Shown here: positions 19,059-29,405 of the stretch, in pieces
Numbering within the stretch: position 1 is the stretch's first letter
Layout: each line of letters starts with the position of its first letter
Source: Marchantia polymorpha subsp. ruderalis
Taxonomy: Eukaryota > Streptophyta > Marchantiopsida > Marchantiales > Marchantiaceae
Assembly: GCA_037833965.1 (NCBI GenBank)
Contig: AP031355.1
Location: 21,105,501 to 21,169,500, forward strand
DNA: 64,000 nucleotides
Direction of reading: 5' to 3'
Notes under the pieces: model-generated
Seen by the model: the letters and a program-made list of their open reading frames with translations, nothing else
What the model was told of the DNA's origin: nothing
Database searches by the model: none
Program-made: the position numbers and the translations under genes

Positions 19059-21619
19059 ATGTCGAAGGTCCCCCAGCTGCGAGTGTCTCCACTCTAAGTG
19101 ACGCAGATCGGTCTGCGCGCTTTCCAAGATGTGCTAACAAGGCTGAAGCTTGATTTCCTCCTGTGGGGATGGAACTGGACATGTCCGGAGATGGTGCGCG
19201 AGTATCTGCAGGAGAAACACAAGCCCTCGCGCGGATTCCGTCCACATCCCGAGAGGTGGGACATTAGTGACTGGGCGCAGGTGTTAGGACGGTGCGCAGG
19301 CGAGGAAGGGTTTCTCCTCTTCGAGGCCGAGAGTGTGAAGGTGTCCAAGGAGGAAGAAATCTCCTACAATGATCTTTTCAAAGTTGCCAGGCATCCCAAG
19401 AACGGTTTCCGGACACGGGATTACAAAGATCGATTGCGGAGAAATGTCGCGACTGCATTGCTTCAGATATTGCAGCCGACCAAGACCGCCTACATGCATG
19501 GTTGGCAAGTGGGATTTGTGGAGCTAGTGTTGTCAGGAGCTCCGGTTCATTGGGCACGACTCCTGTGGAAGGTGACGCGCCAACATGCGCAAGAAGAGAG
19601 AGGAGGGACCCTCAATCATCTTTCGCCTTACCTGATTGTGTTTTATCGAGCGATGGGTTGTTTGACAACTTCGGAGCGGACACGGTTTCCGCTACCGACC
19701 CGGAGTTATCCAGGTAGATACTTGCGGGAGGCCGAAGTGGACACGGATCCGGATGAAGCACCTGCAAGTCCAGCTCCGGCTCCGGCTCCAGCAAGAGCAG
19801 CAGAAGAGCGTCAAAGTGAGCGTGCTCCGCGAAAGCGGAAATGGGATGAGAGACCTGAGGACAGGCAGCCGGAAGCTCCCGCTGCGCCGACTCGGAGTCG
19901 GCCAACCAACGAGCCTCACAGCCGGCCGAAACAGAGGGCACGCAAAGTGCCAACTAGCACTGAGGAGACCGGGCGTACTCCAGTCCGGCGGAGTATCCTG
20001 CCCACGCAGGAAGAGATAATCGCGCAGATTCTGGGGAAGTCGGCGAACGCCTGTGCGCAGAAGGCACCGATGCCTCCAGAAGCAGACAGGCGGACTGACA
20101 GTCGGCCGACTGCGAGTCGGGCGACTGAAGGTCGGCCAACTGAAGTACGGCCAACTGAGCAGCGCGTTGAACCGGATAGCAGGCCGGAAGCAGAAGGAAG
20201 TTTGGCTGACGAGCCAACAACCCTCAGAGGGTCGTCTTTGGCAGAAGGCGCTTCTGGGAAAACGCCGCCAGCAAGCAGGCCAAGTGGAGTGAAGACGCGC
20301 AGGGTAGATCCGACTGCCAGTCGGACAACTGCTAGTCGGCCGACTGCGAGTCGGTCAACTGAGAGTCGGCCAGATTCGCCGACTGCGAGACGGACAGAGC
20401 CGGCGACCATTGTGCGGGCGCCTTCGGCGGACACACCTCCGGCGAAGATACCTTCCGCGCAGATCGCGCCGGAAGAGCAGGCAACAGAAGCGGGCGGTGC
20501 AAAGGTGACAAAAGTCACTGCGGCGCCGACCCCTTCGAGAACCGAAGATCGAGCCGGAACAGGGGCTCAGGCAGTGGGTTCCCCCACTGCCTTGGATATT
20601 TTAGCAGGGAGTGGAGCGGCAGTCGCGGCGGAAGCTGCCGCGCGCCACAGTTCCAGGGAGTCGCCAAGAGATTCTGTGGCGACCGAAATCCTCGAAACGG
20701 AGGATCAGACGAGTTCGGAAGAGCAGGAAGCGGACTCTGTGCGAAGACGCCAACAGGGGTATTGTGCGAGCAGATAGTTCCACTCCTGCGATATTTGGAT
20801 CGCAAGACATCCAAGTACTCGGGTTCCGGAAAACCGCAGTCTCATGTGGAGATTGTCAAGCGCAGGACGAGGAGCAAGGTGGCCACTTGGGCCTCTAGGT
20901 GCCAAACATTGCAGGATAGGTATACTGCCCTCCGACAGCACCTGGCGATCACGCAGAGGCTACACCAAACCCTGCAACAACAGAGGGAGGATGCGGCGAC
21001 GAAAGCCCGGGCGGATGCCGAGCTAATGCGGGCAAAGATCGAGTCGGAATTGCAGGAAGAGCGGAGACAAAACCGCATCTTAACAGAGGAGCTTGCGCGC
21101 CAGAAGCGCGCATTAGAAGAAAGTCAAAGTACACGCAAGGAGGATGAGGAGTTGTTGCGCAACTTGCAATCCAAGTGCGCGGATTTGAGGGCGCAGCGCG
21201 CAGATGCGGAAATGCAGCTAGCAGAGGTGGAAGGCAGCTGCCGGACGCGAGAAGAGTTGGCGACGCGGGTGACTCACTGTCTAAAAGGATACGCTCATTG
21301 GGAGGTGGCAGCTCAAGAGAAGATCACACTCAGGGAATTCGAGCTTCGGGCGGCGGCATTGACGGAGGATGACAGTCGGAGTCGGCGGCGAGTAGCAAGG
21401 AAATTAGAAACCTTCTTGTCGGGTGCGCGCGACACTATGGCGCACTTAGAGTCGGAGGTGACTGCAGCCCTTCGGCGACTGGGGTTGCGCAGCCGGTCGG
21501 AAGATTGGCAGGGTAGAGATAGAGAGCAAGGCAGTCCGGCGCGCAGGAGGCGCAGCACCGGATCTGCAGAGTGCAGTAGTGTAGTTTGGTTTCGTGCAGG
21601 TGTTGCGAGTAGCAGATAG
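19059..21619 (+). pseudogene. Divergent family A U3 ORF with one stop and one frameshift
   Basis: Starts ATG 19059 (MSKVPQLRV), hits TAA at 19095-19097, then is open from 19098: LRAFQDVLTRLKLDFLLWGW, ISDWAQVLGRCAGEEGFLLF, GGTLNHLSPYLIVFYRAMGC. The linker is rich in TASRPT and ESRPT peptides encoded by CCGACTGCGAGTCGG units. At about 20746 one base is missing and the frame moves to that of LCEQIVPLLRYLDRKTSKYS. A coiled coil follows to TAG at 21617-21619 (SSVVWFRAGVASSR). The domain order is the same as in the other copies, which supports one protein family with a conserved fold at each end and a free linker. Confidence 0.7.
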
Positions 21620-22360
21620 GATAGCGTAGTGTTAGTTAAGGCCTTAGAGGGTATAAAGTAGATCAAGGCGTTTTGCCTTGGGACTCTTCCAGTTTCGGAA
21701 GTGCAGATCAGGAACTCACTTTCTTGGCGTGTTTGTGCATTTGGTCCTGGCACCACGTAGAGAAGCTGCAGCATAGCGAAGTTACCGTATGTTGTAGCTG
21801 AAGGCCTTCGGCTGAATGTTCAGAGCTAGTACACCGGTTAGAGACTTGAGTAGTGCGGATCTGCACCTGCGGGTGATTTCTGATGCTCAGAGCCGGTTGC
21901 GAGTTAGAGACTAGAACAGTTCCCCCTTACTCCTTCGAGTGACATATCCTGATTGTACTCCGACGGGAAGTTTCCCCTGAATGCCAAAGTGAAGTTTTGT
22001 TACTTCGTGTAAACCTTGGTTTGCAATTCAGGTTGTGTGTGTGTGTTACTGGATTGTGTTTCAGTGAGTTCTCAGTCGGGCCTTTACTCTCTGCGCTTGG
22101 TGTGAGTCGAGGGTGACGTCCACGGCGTATGAGGGACTTCGTTCCGAAGTGGGAAGTCCAGTCCGGGTTCCCTACGCTAGTTCCTGGCAGAAGGGCTGTA
22201 AAAGCTGGAGTGGGAGTCACTACCTGTAGAGCCTCTGAGTGAACTTTTGAGATACTTCCCCCCTGAAATCCTAAGCGGAGGTCCTGATTGACCTCTGAGT
22301 TGTGCTTTTCCAGTTTCAGGTGTGTGTGTGTGTGTGTGTGTTGAGTGACCTACGCTGCAC

Positions 22361-22447
22361 TATGCATCCTCCGAGCATCCTCCGAGTCGAGCATCCTCCG
22401 AGTGACCTCCGAGTCGAGCATCCTCCGAGTGGCCTCCGAGTCGAGCA
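22361..22447. repeat. GCATCCTCCGAG / GACCTCCGAGTC tandem repeat
   Basis: About eight imperfect units of 9-12 bp in the tail of the divergent family A copy. Other copies have only a short CACTCGGAGCGCACTCGGAGG version in this place, so the array is a local expansion. Confidence 0.75.
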
Positions 22448-22602
22448 CTGCAGTATTTCTGGGATTGACAGTCGCCTGAGAATTCAAACTCTACAAAAGT
22501 CTGTTAAACGTGACACTTTTTACTCGATGTGTTGCCTCTGTCCCTGTGGGTTCGATCTTTTTACCACCATACTGCAGTTTTAGCCTTTTGTGGGTTATTA
22601 CA

Positions 22603-23046
22603 CTTGGCGATCCGCATTTTGTAGCTGAAGGCCTTCGGCCGAATGTTTAGATCTAATACACTGGTTAGAGACTTGAGTAGTTCGGATCTACACCTACGGG
22701 TGATTGCAGATGCTAAGAGCTAGTTACTAGTTAGATACTTGAACAGTTTCCCCCTTACACTTTCGAGTGATTGTTCCTGATTGTACTCCATCGGGATTTT
22801 TCCCCTGAATGCCAAAGTGAAGTTTTGTTACTTCGAGTAAGCCTTGGTTGTAATTCAGGTTACGCTGCAGCAGGTGCCTTCAGGGCAACCCCTGCAGTAT
22901 TTCTGGGAGTGACAGTCGCCTGAGAATTCGAACTCTTCAATAGTCTGTTAAATGTGACACTTTGTACTCTGTGTGTTGCCTCTGTCCTTGTGGGTTCTAC
23001 CTTTCTACCACTATATTGCAGTTTTAGCCTTTGGTGGGTTATTACA
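22603..23046 (+). repeat. Second, partial family A tail ending TTATTACA
   Basis: Starts within the tail (CCGCATTTTGTAGCTGAAGG) and runs to TGGGTTATTACA. It repeats the end of the preceding tail in the same orientation. It is probably a remnant of another copy joined by deletion. Confidence 0.6.
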
Positions 23047-24065
23047 CGACTTCACGCCCCGCTGTTCTGCTTCCCACACTTGACATAATCCCGCCAATTT
23101 CCGCCATCGGGAATCTTCTACCGCGTGGCGCCGAAGGCGTCTACCGCCGAAGGCCCTTGCCCCGAAGGCCCTTGAGCCGAAGGCGCATCTTCCAGCGGTT
23201 CTTCCGCCGAAGGCACTTGCCTCGAAGGCTCCCTATCAGTAACTTCCGACACTCATTGATCTATTATCCGTTCCAAGCGTTCTTTGGCTCGTTAGAACGA
23301 GCGTGTCAAGCTCTTTCCAACGAGACCCTAACCAAGTCAAGGCGTTATGAATTGAGAAAGTTATGAGGAATCCAGTCTTCCGCCGAAGTCACTCTCCCGC
23401 ATCGCCGAAGGCGTATCCCCGAAGACGTCCGTCGCCGAAGGCGTTGACCCGAAGGCCCTCCCTATCAGTAACTTCCGACACTCATAACTCATTGATCTAT
23501 TATCCGTTCCAAGAGTTCTTGGACTCGTTAGAACAAGCGTGTCGAGCTCTTTCCAACGAGACCCTAACTAAGTCAAGGCGTTATAAATTGAGAAAGTTAT
23601 GAGGGATTCACTCTTCCGCCGAAGGCGTACCGCCGAAGTCCCTTGCCCCGAAGGCGTCTACCGCCGAAGGTGTACCGCCAAAGTCGCTCTACCGCCAAAG
23701 GCCCCAATCAGTAACTTCCGACACTCATAACTCAGTGACCTCTCATCCGTTTCACAAGTTCTTGGGCTTGTTAGAACCAACGGGTCGAGCTTTTTCCAAC
23801 AAGACCCTAAGTAGTTCAACGCGTTACGAATTGAGAAAGTTATGAGTGATCTACCGCCGAAGGTGCTCGAAGCGGGTCCTGCAGCATGAACCGCCCGTTC
23901 CATCCCAAGCGTTCGACTGTAGTCTAAGCCCAAAACCCCTTGACTGTTCTCTATCCTCTTTTTACTCTGGTTTTGCGTACCGATTACTATTTACAACTGC
24001 TACCGCGGTATTTACTATTCAAAAATGTTTTAGTTCCGACGAAAAACAAAAAGTGGGTAACCACA
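23047..24065 (-). repeat. Family A 5' leader, inverted, three modules, ends at LTR terminus
   Basis: Three copies of the shared module (near 23245, 23475 and 23715) with CCGAAGGCG links, then the inverted terminus ending GGGTAACCACA at 24065. This is the right border of the repeat nest; AT-rich DNA begins at 24066. Confidence 0.6.
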
Positions 24066-25061
24066 GTTCAACGTTTACTGTACCCAGCATGAATACTAGT
24101 ATGAAAATGTGACGTTATTTGGAAAGCTGTTTTTTAATAGTTTGACTTCAAAACTTGTGATAGAAGTCAAATGCAAGTCCCTCCAGATCTTCATCTGTAC
24201 TTTGTACGGGGTATTTCTCATTCTTTGTACGGGATTGCGGAAATATTCGCATTACTTAAAGTATCAGACAAAAAGCTTCGTGAAGCAGTGAAATGATGTC
24301 AACGACCTGAACTTAATGGCCTCGTACAATTTCCGACATACGGCGTCTGGAATGATGCAGAGAATTTTTGAATTAGCATGTCCCATATCCAGCTAGAAGC
24401 CCAAAGTTTTGATCTATTGATAGGATTTGGATTCATGAGCTGGAGGAGACGTCGGAAGCTACCCTTCTAACGTAGTGTGCTATGGCATGAGTGCTGCAGC
24501 TTGACTTCCTCGTACGCGATTCATTTCTCAGGGTCCGATAATACCGACACTAAAAGGGAGCCCATCAATCGATTTACACCGGCCTGCAAATTAGAAAGTC
24601 ATGGAGTTGTCTTCTGCGCATACGCGTCATCACGTTCTCCATATGCTGCCAATCTGGAGCTCTTAAGGGATCCTTCGAAACTCCCCATTCGGACCTCGGA
24701 GCCTTCACAGGTTACGTAACTGATTCATGCACATGACAGGCTTCCAGGAATCCAGACTTTCACCGACTAATATCTGCAAATTTTTCTTAAAGTTTGAAGT
24801 AAGATATATAGAACATCATGGCATGGATTTCAGATTACATGATGTGAAACTCATATTGTATAATTTTAGAATATTCAGCTGGAACAAAATATTATCTAAC
24901 GACTTAATCTATTTATTTTACATAGTAATGTATGTTTTATTGTCATTTAAATGATATCTAATTTAGAATTTCTTAAATAGAATTCAATTCAATATAGACA
25001 ATTGTAACCATAACATTACAGATAAGATAGCATAATAATTTGAATATATAATTGCGTAGGT
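24066..25061. other. AT-rich intergenic DNA, no gene recognised
   Basis: Base composition drops sharply at the repeat border. Short ORFs (for example 24477-24719) have no recognisable domain or splice structure. I see nothing supportable here. Confidence 0.5.
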
Positions 25062-25087
25062 GATATATATATATATATATATATATA
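25062..25087. repeat. (TA)n microsatellite
   Basis: Uninterrupted alternating AT run of about 26 bp. Confidence 0.9.
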
Positions 25088-25132
25088 ATATTTTTGTTGG
25101 TATTGAAGAATACAAAATTTGTGGTTGTTAGG

Positions 25133-25263
25133 AGCCAAGGCAGGACTTGAATCCGCAGCTCAGATCCATAACTTGGAAGGTTCTCGCATTGAGCTACTGG
25201 ACCATTCACATGAAAAGACATGCCTGACTGACTACAAGAAAAATCATCCTCTTAGAATAATGT
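25133..25263 (-). repeat. tRNA-like / SINE-like repeat, copy 1
   Basis: The minus strand has a pol III A-box-like TAGCTCAATGCGAG (25196-25183) and a B-box-like GGATTCAAGTCC (25154-25143), 28 nt apart, in a tRNA-sized block starting near GGTCCAG (25203). The anticodon loop lacks the invariant U33, so this is not a working tRNA. A second copy lies 200 bp away, sharing this block plus the adjoining CATTCACATGAAAA...TGACTACAAG segment. Confidence 0.45.
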
Positions 25264-25336
25264 TGTTGAAATGTGCAAATGTTGATGAAATTAATGTAAT
25301 TAGGAGTTTGTGAAGAAGACACACCAAAAAACTTGC

Positions 25337-25463
25337 AGTCCAAGCGAGACTTGAATCCGCAGCTCAGATCCATAGGTTGGAAGGTTCTCGCATTGAGCTA
25401 CTGCACCATTCACATGAAAAAACATGCCGACTGACTACAAGAAGAATCATACTCTTAGAGTAA
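25337..25463 (-). repeat. tRNA-like / SINE-like repeat, copy 2
   Basis: A-box-like 25400-25387 and B-box-like GGATTCAAGTCT 25358-25347, otherwise as copy 1. The copies differ mostly by small substitutions. Both are oriented the same way, consistent with tandem duplication or two SINE insertions. Confidence 0.45.
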
Positions 25464-25529
25464 AGGTGTGCAAATGATGAGTTGAAACTCAAGGTGGGGT
25501 TGTTGAGTAGAGGTCATGACTCGGGAGAC

Positions 25530-28500
25530 TAAACCGACTGTTCTAAAAGGCACTTGCAAATGTAACGCTCATGGGAGAGAGAAATACCTTGGGCGGTGTA
25601 CAAAAACTGGTAGCCAAGATATAAAGCTAGCCGTCCAAGTACAGAAGTCATGTCGAAGGTGCGACACAACTCGGTTGTGAGCCACTAGATTTTTGCGGTA
25701 TGATTCCCGGTAAGCATAACATCATCGACGTAGATGACTAGGAGTGAAACAAGATCAGGAAAAACATATAGGCTTGGATCGGTGACTGAAGTAGTAAGGC
25801 CTACCTCACTAAGGTAATTGTCGATACGCTCGTTCCACTCTCGAGGAGATTGGAGGAGAACGTACAGACTACGGTGGAGCTTGCAGACGTGAGATTTGAG
25901 ACCCCGTACAACAAATCTTGAAGACTGAGTCAAGTATACCTCTTGAGTAAGCTTGCCGTTGAGTAAAGCGGTTGTAACATCCATGTGAAAAATAGACCAA
26001 TTATCCTAAGCTACCGTGAAAACAAGAATTCTAACAGTGGTTCATCGAACTACAGACGCAAAGGTGTCAAGATAGTCCAAGCCTTCGATTTGTTCGTCCT
26101 TCGTTGCGACAAGACGCGCCTTGTGTGTCATTGCACCATCAGCACCGATCTTCAGTTTCTAAACCCATTTGGCGTGAATGGGACAAAAATGAGTTGGAAG
26201 AGGTACAAAAGACCAGGTTTGATTACGGTGAATCGAGTCCATCTTGGACTTCATGGCATAGACCCAAAAAGTATCAGCTGCCGCTTGACAATAGTGTAAG
26301 GGTTCGCCAGAGAATTGAATCACGGTTGCAATGTCGTTAACTGTAGACACAGGTGGAGACATAGTCACGAAGCCAAGTAGACGGCACTCAGTCCCAAGTA
26401 GATCGGCAAAGAGGAGCTGGAGATTCGTGAGCCGCGGAGTCATGAGCTTTGACGGAGTGGAGACTGGAAGGTATTGTTGTGACATTAAAAGACTTGGAAC
26501 GCCGAGTGTAGACACAGAGAGATGAAGTCGCGTCCGGCAAGGAAACGTTGGAACCAGGGGACCTTGGCGAAGTCGGACGTTGCATTGTCGGATCCAGCGG
26601 GGTTGTGAGTGTTTGAGGAGCAGATTTGGAAGAAAAAGTTGGATCAACTACCTCAATGGCAACACTTTTATCATTGAGAGCTTCAACAGAGACACTCGAA
26701 CAGGCTCCATTAGATGCATCAGGACACCAGAATCGATTTTCATCAAAATTCACATCGCCACTGATAAGAATCTTGCGCGTGAAAGTATCATAACATTGAT
26801 AACTCTTGATTTTGTCTAAATAGCCAACAAAGATGCATGTAACTCATCTATCTTCAAGCTTTGTACGGTGCTCTTTAGGGACGTGAACATAGGCTAGGCA
26901 ACCAAAGATACAAAGATTAGACAAATGTGATACCTAGCCAAGAGTTGGTGATAGGAAGAGATCTCTCCATCTGCCCTGGTACGTGAACTGCTGGTCAGAA
27001 AATTGGCAGTGTTGACTGCCTCGGTCCACAGGAAACGAGGAGTGGAGCATCCGTGATCATGGCATGAGCGTTCTCAAGTAAAGTTTGATTCTTCCTTTCT
27101 GAGATTCCGTTTTGATGAGGTATGTATGCTTTAGTCAATTCCCGACTGATTCCTTCGTTGTCACAAATATTGATAAAGTCATTACTCAAGAATTCTCTAC
27201 CACGGTCGCTGCAAGAACAAAGTATGTGACAGCCAAGAAGTTTCTCAACTTTAAACCTTGAGCTTCTTGAAAACCAAAAAAGCTTTGGATTTCAAACGCA
27301 GAAAATATATCCATGTGAAGCGCGAGAAATTGTCAGTGAAGTAACGAAATACAAGGATACTGCGAGAGACTGAAGACGAATTATATCACACAAATCTGTG
27401 TGAATGAGAGCAAGAGGTTTGAAGGAACGTCGATCGCTTGTCTTTGCAGCTCTCTCGTGAGACTGCTTCCCATTGATGCAACTATCGCATGTGGTAGTTG
27501 ATGTGGGCATAAGTGAAACTACTTTGGCCAAACAATGCTAGCCAATGAAACAGACGTTGTGTTGGTTCAGAATGTCCAAGACGTTTGTGCCAGAGCTAAG
27601 GGACTACTTGTGACTGAACAACACAAATCGGAAACTCCGGTTTGTCAACAATGTACCGATAGAGCCCTGTCTCAGCTTCACGACGTCCTCTGACTACTAC
27701 ATTCGGCCCATCGTAAACAAGGCATCTGTGATTATCAAATAGAAGAATGTAACCTTCATCTACAATCTTTCCAACTAAATGTAGATTCTTGGAGAGACCA
27801 AGAACGTAGTAAACATCACGAATATTTATTTTTCCATTTGGGCCAAATTTTACATTGCCGGACCCTTGAACGGGTAGGCGTTTGTTGCCTGCAGTTTGAA
27901 CACTTGCCCCAAGTCCTGAGTTGAGCTCTAAGTTGGAGAAAACATTGCGGTCACCTGTGACGTGCCTGGATGCTCTAGAGTCGACCAGCCAATCGTCTTT
28001 GCCAAGCTCCATTTTGCTCAAAGTTATATTGAATGCTGCTATCTCCCTTTAGAGACTCTGATGTTCTAATTTTTCTATCACCACGTTCAGCTGAAGAGGC
28101 TGACACATGCTAGAAGACGAGTGTTGTCTCTTGCAGTTTCGCTTGGTAACTTCATAGGCAAGCTCATGACAATTGCGCATGAGATGGTTCATGTTTCCAC
28201 ACCAGTTGCAAGGGCCAACTTGGACATGATGTGAACCATTGTAATCAGTACGAAATTCATTTGATCTAGTGGTGTCATTTCGAAACATACCGGTTTGGTG
28301 AGAAGTGTTGCCCAGGCAAAAGTTGGAATTGGAGTTGCGGTTGATGAAACGAAGCATCAATGCTTCTTCTTTGGCGGAGGCTGTCACCTTCACACGCATG
28401 TTGTTACGACTCTCGTCTTGCAGGAGTCTATCTGCAACTTAATCGAATGTGGGCAAGTCTTTGCTGTTGCAAAAGCTTTGATAGATGGCATCAAAACTAG

Positions 28501-28980
28501 GTGGTAGAGAATTCAGCATACATTTGACGATTTTTTCTTCAGACGCTACGTGACCAATGCCTGCTAACTTGACACTTAGTTCCTAAATTTGACGTATGTA
28601 CTCTGAAACTGAAGCACCTTTCAGGAGACGAATGAAATTTAAATTGTCCTTCAACATGAGTCTAGATGCATTGTTTCCACTTTGAAAGTAGTTTTGCAAT
28701 CTAACTCATGCATCTCTAGGATCTGTACAGTTGGCAATAATAGTAAAAATCTTGTCTTGAAGAGACAGCCCTATCGTAGCAAGAGCTCTGATTTTTCCTT
28801 GTGAGATTTCATCTTCCTCATCGGATCTTATCTCATCGTCCACCTTAGGGTCAGTGAATCCTCATGAATTCTCTCTCATCAATATCATTTTCATCTTGAA
28901 CTTCCACGTTTGGTAGTTGACGTTTCCTCCCAACTTATTAGACTCATGAACAATGTCAAAGCTAGACATGATTACTATGA
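25530..28980 (-). pseudogene. Ty1/copia gag-pol remnant
   Basis: Recognisable pieces in minus-strand order: gag with a CX2CX4HX4C knuckle (CNWCGNMNHLMRNC, 28210-28169); protease DDWLVDSRASRHVTG (about 28010-27965), where the usual DSGAS is DSRAS, a damaged active site; the pre-integrase region; integrase CDSCINGKQ and HTDLCD (about 27480-27400) and CDNEGISRELTKAYIPHQNG (27170-27110); the RT region DSIHRNQTWSFVPLP (about 26230), MDVTTALLNGKLTQEVYL (25984 on) and the catalytic YVDDVML (about 25730-25705). Frames are broken between these blocks, so it is non-coding today. Polyprotein order Gag-PR-IN-RT is diagnostic of Ty1/copia. Confidence 0.8.
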
Positions 28981-29188
28981 TTGAAAAAAAATGACTTGAG
29001 TAGGAGCAGTATCAAAACTAGACATGATTACTATGATGGTAAAAAAACTTACTTGAATAGGAGCGGTGCTTCACTACAATACAAGTGCGTAAGTATATAG
29101 GAAAGAGGGAGCATTGCAACGTAAGTACTGAAAAACAAAACATATAGGAGCAGTGCTCACTAAGACACTTTGATAACCTTGGATCTAC

Positions 29189-29200
29189 GCTCTGATACCA
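29189..29200 (-). promoter_or_regulatory. Primer binding site, tRNA-iMet
   Basis: Minus strand TGGTATCAGAGC directly adjoins the LTR end, the common initiator-methionine tRNA primer site of plant copia elements. Confidence 0.8.
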
Positions 29201-29405
29201 TGTAGGAATGAGTTAATCCACCACACTGGTCTCTTTTTGTTATTGAAAAACATTTGCTTAAGTACATGCACACACACACAGGATGCCAAGAGGCGGCGTG
29301 AGTACTGCGCGTCTAGTTAACCTAAAGTGTCTCCTTAATCTAAAGTGGCAAGTGACCTCGTTACCTCCTCCAACACAATCAGCATTTATCCGTAACAACC
29401 TAACA
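29201..29405 (-). repeat. Copia 5' LTR (about 205 bp)
   Basis: On the minus strand it begins TGTTAGGTTGTTACGG and ends ATTCCTACA, followed at once by the PBS. The next five bases outward are GAGAT; the matching copy was lost with the 3' end. Confidence 0.7.

Larger units (their letters stand above)
18331..22602 (+). mobile_element. Divergent family A subfamily copy
   Basis: GC-rich leader (18331-19058), the family ORF (19059-21619), then a tail with TATAAAG (21652), GT microsatellites and the terminal TGTGGGTTATTACA (22602). Protein and DNA are clearly diverged from the other copies, and the linker uses a different palindrome (CCGACT...AGTCGG). The left end is not resolved: no TGTGGTAAC start is found and the leader abuts the inverted terminus at 18330. 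Confidence 0.6.
25530..29405 (-). mobile_element. Ty1/copia retrotransposon, 5' LTR present, 3' part truncated
   Basis: Minus-strand order from the right: LTR 29405-29201, PBS 29200-29189, gag, protease, integrase and reverse transcriptase, with sequence matching the RT thumb (LYLGYQFLYT) down to about 25530. RNase H and the 3' LTR are missing. Many stops and frameshifts show an old, dead copy. Confidence 0.8.
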
